Source: Accumulibacter sp. (GTDB taxonomy: Bacteria; Pseudomonadota; Gammaproteobacteria; Burkholderiales; Rhodocyclaceae). Taken from it: a stretch of 47,248 nucleotides of DNA. This document shows positions 1 to 8,600 of this stretch, piece after piece; position 1 is the first letter of the stretch, and every line of letters starts with the position of its first letter. A model generated the notes under the pieces. It did no database searches. It was not told the origin of the DNA and worked only from the letters and a program-made list of their open reading frames with translations. The position numbers and the translations under genes are program-made. The stretch lies in NCBI RefSeq assembly GCF_023806635.1, contig NZ_JAMTDQ010000115.1, forward strand, positions 1 to 47,248, read 5' to 3'.

Positions 1-238
1 GCGCCAACCTCAGCCAACCACCGCCTTGCGCGGATTTGAAATGAGAAGTGCTGCCACTAGACGTACCGCCGGGAAGGATTGCAGGCTTTCAACCAATGGA
101 TGGGAGCGACCGGGCAGACCTGGCAACCTGGCAAATGCAGGCGGTCAAGGCGCAGTTCTCTGATCTGGGCAAACGTGCGGTCGACGAGCGGTCCTGGAGC
201 GAGCTTCGCAATGCGCGCCTCGCATCGTAACGGGCACA
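1..238. other. No recognisable gene at left edge
   Basis: This stretch lies downstream of the FkbM methyltransferase gene and holds only short open frames (about 60-70 codons) on each strand. Neither translation resembles a family I know and neither has a convincing ribosome binding site. It could contain the end of a feature that begins outside the window. Confidence 0.5.
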
Positions 239-979
239 TCAGGCACTCGCGTTGACCATCAAGCAATCAAACTCGATGACTCTGTTGCCATCCATATTCA
301 CCGGGAAAAGGCCCGCTATCGCGAATCCATGGCGTTCGTACTCGCTGACGCCTTCGGTCCAGTGCGGCATACCATCGTAAATGGGGATGACCGAGACTTC
401 GCTCTGAAGAGCGTGCACATATCGCTTCAATTCGCCAAGCCCCATGAACACCTCAAGGTCAAATCCTTGGGTGTCCATCTTCAGGAAAATCCGGCGATTG
501 CGGTAATCCGGGACCAGTTCCGGCAAAAGCTCCTCCAGTCGCTTGACTGCCACGCGCTCTTTCTTTGTCGGCATCGCCGACTGCCCAAATGTGCGTTGAC
601 TGAATTCGCTGGACTTGAGAAAGGAACTGAATACGGTTGAGCTTGAGACATTGATTTCGAGGGTCGTGTTCTCACGCCCCAGCGCCATGTTGTGCGCAGA
701 CCAGCCCCTGTCGTTGCCAATGCCTCGACGCAACTCCTGATAGACATTGGACACTGGCTCAAAAGAAATGATTTGGCCGGAGTAGTTAGACCGAAGCTCC
801 CGCCCGTACTGACCAACGTTTGCTCCTACGTCCAGCACTAGGTCAATCCGCAGTGACGTAAACAGCTGGCGCCTCCGCATGACGTGGGCTACCGTGCCAA
901 ACGCAGCAGCTTGCTGGTGAATCGGCTCGAATCGCGCCAGCTTCTGAATGCCTTGCTTGAGAACGTCTCTGCCGCTCAT
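239..979 (-). CDS. FkbM family methyltransferase
   Basis: Predicted S-adenosylmethionine-dependent methyltransferase of the FkbM family (246 residues from the ATG at 979). Such enzymes usually O-methylate sugars of surface polysaccharides or secondary metabolites. The SAM-binding motif I reads LVLDVGANVGQYG (about residues 47-59), followed by SFEPV and, near residues 166-180, LKMDTQGFDLEVFMG, the family's characteristic acidic motif. The C-terminal segment contains a QSEVSVIPIY stretch that is also typical. I chose ATG 979; a GTG one codon earlier (982) is possible. The stop TGA of the upstream glycosyltransferase and this ATG share one base (TGATG), so the two genes are translationally coupled. 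GC is near 50% in a line I counted (421-480), well below the window's norm, suggesting acquisition by transfer. The exact substrate cannot be told. Confidence 0.9.
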   Translation of the reverse strand: MSGRDVLKQGIQKLARFEPIHQQAAAFGTVAHVMRRRQLFTSLRIDLVLDVGANVGQYGRELRSNYSGQIISFEPVSNVYQELRRGIGNDRGWSAHNMALGRENTTLEINVSSSTVFSSFLKSSEFSQRTFGQSAMPTKKERVAVKRLEELLPELVPDYRNRRIFLKMDTQGFDLEVFMGLGELKRYVHALQSEVSVIPIYDGMPHWTEGVSEYERHGFAIAGLFPVNMDGNRVIEFDCLMVNASA

Positions 980-1614
980 CACTCTTCCTTATCCTTAGAG
1001 ATCGCCTCAGCGGCGCATGCTGACTCTCTTGCTTGACCCTGGCTCAACGGGGTGTCAAGTTCGAGCTTCGCGTACTTCTGCCAGACCACGTCGCGTACGT
1101 ACCGCCCGTGAATCAGGCCCAAGCGCCCATCCTTCCACCCACCCCTGAAAAGATAGAACTTGACCCACAACATCCAAGGCAGAAGTGTTGTGCGCCAAGC
1201 TTGCCCTTGCAGACCCTTACGCCGCATCTCCTCCGCGAGCAAGGTTGTGTAGCGATTGACCTTTGCATACATCTGGTCAAGGCTGTCACAGGCGTAGTGC
1301 AGGATCGGTTCTTCAATCGGGCTGGTGGTGGCATAACCAGTCACCGCTTCGTGAATGATCGCTCCTGTCTCATAGCCGGCCTTGGATCGCCGAAACAGAC
1401 GCACCGGCCAGTCTGGGCAGCGAGAGGGGTAGAAACAGTGAATCCGCTGGCCGAGCAGGAACCAATCTCGCCTGATACCTAAGACATCGGGCCCCTTCCC
1501 GCCGACCACGAATCCCGCATCCTTCAAAGTTTGAATGCGCCGTCGCAGCGGCTCGGACAGAACCTCGTCAGAGTAAGGATAGGAATTCCAATGCCACATC
1601 TGGAAGTATCTCAT
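979..1614 (-). CDS. Glycosyltransferase family 2, N-terminally truncated
   Basis: This 211-residue product matches the C-terminal part of WaaE/KdtX-like family 2 glycosyltransferases, which add a hexose to lipopolysaccharide core or related glycans at the inner membrane. Recognisable parts are SDEVLS near residues 15-20 (the end of the usual D-x-DE-x-x-S nucleotide-sugar/metal motif), PVRLFRRSKAGYET, HYACDSLDQMYAKVNRYTTL, and the C-terminal amphipathic/membrane-associated segment with the RGGWKDGRLGL and KYAKLE motifs. The family is normally about 250 residues and begins with a Rossmann half containing the first nucleotide-binding residues; that half is missing. An in-frame TGA lies six codons upstream of the ATG, and the sequence farther upstream matches a toxin remnant on the other strand, so the gene is probably cut by a rearrangement. 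It is therefore likely inactive as a transferase, or the locus is a pseudogene. It overlaps the downstream methyltransferase by one base. Confidence 0.75.
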   Translation of the reverse strand: MRYFQMWHWNSYPYSDEVLSEPLRRRIQTLKDAGFVVGGKGPDVLGIRRDWFLLGQRIHCFYPSRCPDWPVRLFRRSKAGYETGAIIHEAVTGYATTSPIEEPILHYACDSLDQMYAKVNRYTTLLAEEMRRKGLQGQAWRTTLLPWMLWVKFYLFRGGWKDGRLGLIHGRYVRDVVWQKYAKLELDTPLSQGQARESACAAEAISKDKEE

Positions 1615-1676
1615 CCGTTCCTGCCCTCGTCAATTCGTGTAACTGGGTCGCCCGGGATGCAACCTTGCCGGACTCC

Positions 1677-1704
1677 AGGCCGTGTCGTCCAGGCCGTGTC
1701 GTCC
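1677..1704. repeat. 14-bp perfect tandem duplication
   Basis: The 14-mer AGGCCGTGTCGTCC occurs twice head to tail at 1677-1690 and 1691-1704. It sits at the upstream edge of the Doc remnant and near the point where the truncated glycosyltransferase loses homology. It may be a slippage product or a rearrangement scar. Confidence 0.8.
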
Positions 1705-1992
1705 ACTCCGACTCGCGCGGCCACTGAACCTGGCTGTCCATGGGCAAGCAAACGTGGCCGATCTGGCGGCGGCTCATGGCGTCGGTCTGGCGAAAAAAAC
1801 GGCCCCTTCGTCGATGGCAACAAACGGGTGGCTTTCCTGGCGCTTGGCCTGTTTCCGGCATTCAATGGCTGGCGTCTGGTCGCGCACCCGGCCGATGCGA
1901 CGCTGACCATGCTTGCCGTTGCGGCCGGTGGGATCGACGAAGCGACGTTCGCGCGCTGGTTGCGCGATCACAGCGGCGCGCGCCAGGGTTGA
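1682..1992 (+). pseudogene. doc: Doc-family (Fic fold) toxin remnant, frameshifted
   Basis: The translation shows the C-terminal two thirds of a death-on-curing (Doc) toxin in two frames. The first frame gives LNLAVHGQANVADLAAAHGV (about 1727-1786), matching the helix before the active site. The second frame, from about 1800, gives GPFVDGNKRVAFLALGLF, which is the Doc/Fic HPFxDGNKRTA loop with Gly in place of the usual His, then the typical ending with FARWLRDHS. The frame change falls in a run of seven A bases (1793-1800). Doc normally transfers a phosphate to EF-Tu and is paired with the antitoxin Phd; no Phd gene is visible here. Missing N-terminus, frameshift and loss of the motif His all indicate a dead gene. 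Confidence 0.8.
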
Positions 1993-2106
1993 GCGCGTTC
2001 TGCGCCGTGCGGCGATGCGACCGGACGACGAGGAAGGCGAGCATGGACCCTCGATCGTCCAGAGGCAGCGGTTTTCCGGCTCGAGCATCCGACCTCGCCG
2101 CAATCC
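1993..2106. other. Spacer downstream of the giant gene
   Basis: Short spacer between the Doc remnant and the 3' end of the giant minus-strand gene. I see no convincing hairpin plus T-tract that would terminate the giant transcript here. Confidence 0.5.
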
Positions 2107-2680
2107 TCAGGCATCGATCCGGATCTTCAGCGCGGTGAGGTCGGGGATCGTGGCGCTGCCCGGCGTGGTGCCGAGAAACGCCGGTAGCCAGGGTGCCGGG
2201 GTGCGTCGTGCTGCAGCGAAGGGGAGGTGTGGCGAGGCGCTCCAGTCGATTGCCGGCGTTGCCGGAGGGGTCGCCGCCTTCGTCGGGTTCGCTGGGTGCG
2301 AAGCGTCGTGCCTGGCACCATGGAGCGCCGCACGCGGCGTGGCTGGCGCCGCGGCCAGCAGTCGTGCCGCAGCGCGCGCCGCCGCACCGGGTGCCGTTGC
2401 GGCAGCTTGTCGAGCCGCACCGAGGCTCGGCCAAGCGGTTGCCGGCCAGGCGTGCAGCGAACTGCCATGGGCGTGGTCGGCTGGCTCGCCGGTGGGCGCA
2501 GCGGCGTTGCCGGTCGCGCTGCCGCTGCCGCCAGGCCAGTGGCCGGCGCTGCAGGCAAGAGCTGGGGCCGCGCCACCGGCTGCCGGCAGCGAGGCTGGGT
2601 CGGGTGCTCCGCCAGCGGCCTGGCTGGCTCGTCCGGGCGGCACGGCCTCTTCCGCCAGCGTCAGCCGGACCGTCGCCGAC
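2107..2680 (-). other. Ala/Pro-rich tail with conserved-looking C-terminus
   Basis: The last roughly 185 residues of the giant protein are low-complexity (Ala, Pro, Gly, His) and end in a more ordered segment with AIDWSAS, PAPWLPAFLG and LKIRIDA. The ordered end after a disordered linker looks like a recognition or sorting element, but I cannot name it. Confidence 0.4.
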
Positions 2681-5600
2681 GTCTCGGCGTGGCCATCGGA
2701 CACCGTATAGCGGAAGCTGTCGCTGCCGCTGAAGCGGGTGCCGGCGAGGTAGGTCCACGAACCGCCGCCGTCGTCGATCAACTCACCGTGAGCCGGATCG
2801 GTGACGCGCAACCTGAGTGCGTCGCCGTCACCGTCACCGATCAGCTGGCGCAGGTCGATGCGGACACGGCTGCCGGGGGCGACCGCGAAGCTGGCGTCGC
2901 GGGCGACCGGCGCGGTGTGGGCCGCTTCGACCAGCAGCTCGATCTGTGCGCGGCGCGTTGCCTCGCTGCGATTGCTCTGCTCCTCGGCGGTGGCGACGAG
3001 GTCGAGGCGCAGCGTTCCGCTGAATTCACGCGGCGGCTGCAGCGACAGCCGGGCGAGGTTCCAGCCAGCGAGGTCCAGCACGCGATTGCTGGCGGTGGCG
3101 CTGAACTGGCGCGCGCCGTCGCTGAGCGTCGCGCCGGGCGGAAGGCCGCCGATCGTCAGGCGCAGCGTTTCCGAGCCGTCGCGGTCGGCGAGGGCAGCGC
3201 CCAACACCGGCAGGGCGATCGCCGTGCCGGCGCGGCCGCTGGCAAGCGGCGCCGATTCGCCGAGGACGATGTCGTCGACCATCGTCGCGCCAGCCTTGCC
3301 GGCGACGTTGCCTGCACTGTGGCTGATGCGGAGCAGCTGCCGGCCGCCGCTGCCGACGAAGTCGAAGCGCCGCGATTGCCAGGCCAGCGCTCCGGCCGGG
3401 CTGGCTGCAGCCGCCTGGCCGATCTCGCGGCCATCGACGCTGAGCGTGATGCGGCTCTGGTCGGCACTGAGCCCCGGCAGCCCGGCGATGTCGAGCACGA
3501 GGGTGTAGCGCGCGCCGGCGAGGGTCTCGATCGCGCGCTCGATGGCGATGGCGTGCCGGTCATCGCCATTGCCGCCGCCGAGTTCGAGCCAGTTGTTGCC
3601 GTTGCCGGCAGCGGCGCGCAGGGCCGGATTGCTGCCGGCGATGCCGCCGGTATGATCGCCGCTGCTCCAGATCCGGAAGCCCTGGCCGGGCTGCGCGCGA
3701 TCGACCGCCTGACCGGTCGACCGCCAGTCTTCCAGGGTCGTCTCGTACAGCAGCGTCGCGCCGCTATCCGGGTTGGCGACACGCTCCCAACTGGTGCGGA
3801 ACAGCTCGCGCTGCCCGCCGGGAACTCCGCCGAGCGCCAACTCCGGCGCATCGCCGAGTGGCGTGACGGCGAGGAGGATGGTCGCCGGCTGCGATTCGGC
3901 AGATCCGTCGCCGAGCGTATAGGTGAAGCGCTCGTGACCGCCCCAGTCGGCCACCGGTGTGTAGACCAGACGTCCCTGCGCGTCGCGGCTCAAGGTCCCG
4001 TGCGCCGGCTGACCGGTGAAGGCCAGCGTCAGCGGATCGCCGTCGGCATCGCTGCCCAGCGCCGGGAGGTCGAGCGCCAGCCATCCGTCCTCGCCGAGTT
4101 CGGAGACATGGTCGCGCGCCAGCGGTGCGTCGTTGACCGGCGTGATCGTCAAGCGGACGCTGCCGTCCACCGAACTGGCGCCGTCGCTGGCGCGGATCGT
4201 GAAGGAGTCGTCGCCGTGGTAGTCGGCTGCCGGGCGATAGGCGTAGCGGCCGTCGTCCAGCAGCGTCAGGCTGCCGTGCTGCGGCGTGCCGACGCTGAGC
4301 GTCAGCGCATCGCCGTCGGAATCGGCCGCCGTCGCCAGCAGGTCGAGCAGGATCGTGCCGTCCTCCGGCAGGCTGGCGGCAAGCGGGTTCACGCGCGGCG
4401 GGTCGTTGACCGGCGTCACCGTCAGCCGCACCTCGGCCTGCGCCGCGACGCCCGGCACGCCGCGCAGCCGGTAGCTGAAGCGGTCTTCGCCATGCCAGTC
4501 GGCCGCCGGCTGGTAGAGCAGGCTGCCGTCGCCCTCGACGACGAGGGTGCCGCTTGCCGGCCCGCTCAGCACTTCGACGGCGCTGCCGCCGGCAACGCCG
4601 GAGTCGTTGGCGAGCACGTCGATGCGCAGCGGCACATCCTCGGCGGTGGTGGCGGCATCGTCCTGCGCGCGGGGCACCTGTGGAGCGGCGCCGAGGTGCA
4701 GGTCGCGGATTGTGACGCGGCTGTTGCGCGCCTCCGGGCCATCGCCGGCGGTCGCGGCGAAGCCGATCAGGTCGAAGGCGATACTGAGGACGCTGCCGGC
4801 GGCGATGCCGCGCAGGTCGGCCACGTAGCGCCGGCTGCCGTCGGCGTTGTGGGTGACGCCGATCTCGCTCGCCGAGCTCTCGCTGCCGTCTGCCTGGCGG
4901 TTGAGCGCGGCGTCGCTGCGCGTCAGGCCGCCGGCAAGCAGCAGGGGCAAGCCCGTGGTGGCGTCGATCAGCGCCATCTCGAAGGCGTCGTCCGGGCCGC
5001 GAAGCTGGTCGCCGATGGCGATGTCGGCGAGCGTGAAGGAGAGGAAGTGGTCGTCGTCGCCGAGGACGAAGACCTGGCTGAGGCGAGTGTGGTCGTCGGG
5101 CGATTCGATCAGGGTGGCGGCGCCATCGGCGAAGCGGACGTCGCCGCGCGTGCTCCAGCCGCTGCCGTCGGTGAAGGCCGGGTTCTCGAGGCGCGGGTTG
5201 GCGGCGATGTGGAGTTGCGTGCGGGTCGCCGCGGGTTCACCGGCGGTGGCGAGAGCCGGGCTGGCGCCGTGCGCGAGGCTGGTGACGCGGCTGAAGGGGA
5301 GGGGAACGCCCCAGGAAAAGGCCGCATGCGCGTCGCCCGGGCTGTCTGGCGGCGGCAGGTAACCGGCGAGTCGCAGCAGCGCCAACTGGTCGGCGGCGGA
5401 GAGCGTCCGACGAATCCCCGGGGTCAGCGTCGCCGCCATGAGGTGGTGCGGGTCGGTGCTGTGCTCGAGGCCGAGGGCGTGCCCCTGCTCGTGCAGCAGG
5501 ACGGTCAGCAGGTCGATGCGGCCGTCGGCGGCCGACCCGGGCCGTGCCACCCACTCGTTCGGGTGGCTCGTCGGAAGGAACTCTTCGTTGAGCAAGGGCG

Positions 5601-8600
5601 TGTCGTCCACGAACCAGCCGTGGCCGGCGGCATCGGTGTCGAGGGTGATCGCGGCGGCGGAACCGGCGCCGGTGGTGTGGCCGAGGGCGAAGTCGGGCAG
5701 GCTGGCGAACGAGACCTCTCTGGCAAGGTCTTCATCGATGGCGATCCATGTGCCGGCCGGCTCGAGCGAAAATGCACCGACGGATGGATCTGGGCTAGGG
5801 TTCTCGGAGATCTTCCAGATGAGAAGCCCGCGCGGGCAGTATCTCTTGTAAGCGGAACCATCGTAGAGATCAAACCTGCCGGCCGCCGGCGTCACGTGAA
5901 GATGATAGGAAAAGATGATCGAGGGGCCATTCTGGCTGGTAACCAGAACCGTCAATTTATCCTTGCCGGTGAAGCCGGGATTTGGAATGTACTCGACTGA
6001 AGTGCCGGGGGCGAAATCGGTCCCCAGCTCACCGCGGTAAGCAACCAGCTGGCCGTGCTTCGGCATTTCCAGGATACTGACGCTTGCCAGGCGATTCTCC
6101 TCGGTGAACTGAGGTTCGAATCCTGTCCACTTGTTGTCTTTGGGTGCGAAGTGGTCTTCAGCGTCCGCTCTCGGTCGGATAACTCTGCTAATGGGATGCC
6201 GGCTCTCTAATTCCCTTATTTGCGCATGAGTGGGCGAAATCACACAGATCCCCATTCTCGGTACCTCTTGTGTAGTCTTCCGAGCGCGCTGCGCGTCCGC
6301 CATGCGGAATGCTGTCGTCGCGGGCTGATGCGCGTCCTGGAAAAGGTGTTCGAGAGCAAACATGGCAGACTCTCCTTGGTCGAACGAAAGAGCGTGGCGT
6401 AGGTGTTCCGTGGCTAGCACATCAGAGGCCAAGACACCGGAAGAGCGATCTTCAAGATGGCGGACACGTTCTATGGCGAGCGGCGATTGACTCGCCAGAG
6501 ACACTCCGAACTTGGTGTTGTAGTCGCGATGGCTATCGGGTGAAAACCCCAGTTCAGCCAACACATGCTTTACGTTTCCGAACGCATTCTGGTTGTTTAT
6601 TGTTTCCGAACCTACCCTGTTCCAGTAGACCAGGCGTGCGTCGCGGTTCCTTCGGTGTTCGGGCGAATTTCCGTGACCTTTTATTCCCTTCGTCGCGTCT
6701 TCAAAATTCGTCGCATCGAGCTCGGTCGAGCGATCAATGATTCGATTGAGATCGCCATCCACCGGCTGTGCCCCGTACCGCCAATACCATGCGCCAGACA
6801 GCGCGGCTATCCCCTTGTTCGCGATCATGGCATCGGGATTCTGGACGAAGTCATGGCTCGTGCCCAGAATGTCGTTCAGACCCGGCACCTTGTTGGCCTC
6901 TGGTCTATAGGGACGTGGACCCTTGTGGGTCCAACCGCGATAGCCGCCTTCGCCAAGGACCTCGTAGCCCCACTTGAAGGTGATCTGCATGATCCCTCGG
7001 CCCTTGTACCGAGCGCCATCACCAGGTGTGTCATTTCCGTACCTGTTGCCGTAGGCCAACTCGGCCGACTGATCGCTGCGATTCTCGACCAGGTCGGAGT
7101 CAAAGAACGCTTCGAATCGTGCATTGACCAGGAACGCGGCGACTCGCTTCGCCGTATTGATATCGAATGTCTCGAGCGCGGAGTTCAGTGGTTCCACCCA
7201 GTCTCTGACGCCATCCGCAGTAGACCCCATGATGGCGGCGAGGCTTTCGGCGCTCAACTGCGAGCCGAATCCGGCACCCTTGTCCCCTACACCACCCAGC
7301 AAGAGATTGTCGGTGGCGATCAGCCCCGAGGCTTGGCTCCCCCCGCCAAAAAGCGCCCGCTGGATCGCCCGCCTGGCGTCATCGGATCCTCCTGATTTGA
7401 TTGCCGACAGCTGCTCGTCGAGCGATCCATTCGCCGCCACCGTGTCGTTCTGGGTCGCTGTGTAAACGGCCAGGAAGTCCTTGAGCGCGTCGACCTGGTT
7501 GTTCGATGATCGGCCGTTCGTTTGCACGCGATTCACGTACTGCAGCAGATCGGCGAGCTTCTGCGCCCTCTCGGCATCCCACGTTCCGTTGCCGGGCTGC
7601 TGCCGCAGGCGCGCCATCTCCTCGAGCAGGTACTTGAGTTTCTGCTGTGCTGTTGCCCCATTCTCCTTGCTCGCCGTCACGTCGCGCAGGTCGACGCTGT
7701 CCGGACTGCTCAGGCCGAGGAGCCACTCGTCGCCGTAGATGCCCTTCTGGTTGTCGAGCGAGATGTAGGCGGTGTTGATCCCTAGGTGCAGGCGGTTGCC
7801 GAGCAGGTTCGTTCCGGCAAACCACAGCGGTTGTCGCGCCTTGCCGTCGGATGTCCTGTTGGCGCCCTGGCTGGCCACCATCAGGTCATGGACCCAACTC
7901 GTTCCCATCGCTTCAACCGGCTTCTTCGGGTCGGTCCGGTCGCTCCAGCCGGGCAGCGCGCTGCCGTTGCCGAAGCGGTACTGCATCCAGTGCGGGGCGT
8001 TGTAGGCGTTGAGCCAGCTCACGCTGGCGGCCGACAGGGTGATCGGGGGCAGCGGCTTGACGACGGTCGTGCTCTTGCCCTTCCTGTCCTTGACGGTTTC
8101 GCTCGAGCTGTCCTGGTAGTCTGCCGCGTTCTGCACGATCTGGTCGAACTGTCGCAGCGTGATCAGCTCGGCCGCTTCGAGCGTGCCATTGACCCGGACT
8201 TCGCCGCTCTTCGGAATCGCCGAAAGACCGTAGCCGAGATACTTCAGCCGCTGCTCGACCCGTGCGACATCGAGCAGCCGGTTGTCGCTGCGCGGGTCGC
8301 CGCCGACCGATCCGTCGAGCGCGAACTCGTGGTAGCCCGGGTTGTTCAGTGGCCGGTCGCCAATAAAGGTCGTATCGGCGGCACGGGCGTAATCGACGAC
8401 CCGCAGCTTCAGGCTGAGCCGCTCGTCGGGCCGGCTGCGGTCGAAGCCGGCGATGTGGATCGTGATCTCGCCGGGCTTCAGCGCCTCACCCTTGCGCAGC
8501 CGTTCGACGTCCAGAACGGGTACGAGGAAGACGATGCCGCTGCTGCCGAGTACCTGCTTGCCGGCGTCGCCGCCGACCGTCTGCAGACCATGGTAGCTGC

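Noticed and set aside
48-266. Small open frames at the left edge on both strands
   Set aside because: No ribosome binding site, no recognisable family, and the two overlap each other.
1531-1992. Intact 153-codon plus-strand gene
   Set aside because: Only its end matches Doc; the first half is unrelated sequence and the true Doc frame is shifted, so it is a pseudogene remnant.
2227-6000. 1,257-codon plus-strand frame
   Set aside because: Antisense shadow of the giant gene's C-terminal domains; no family resemblance.
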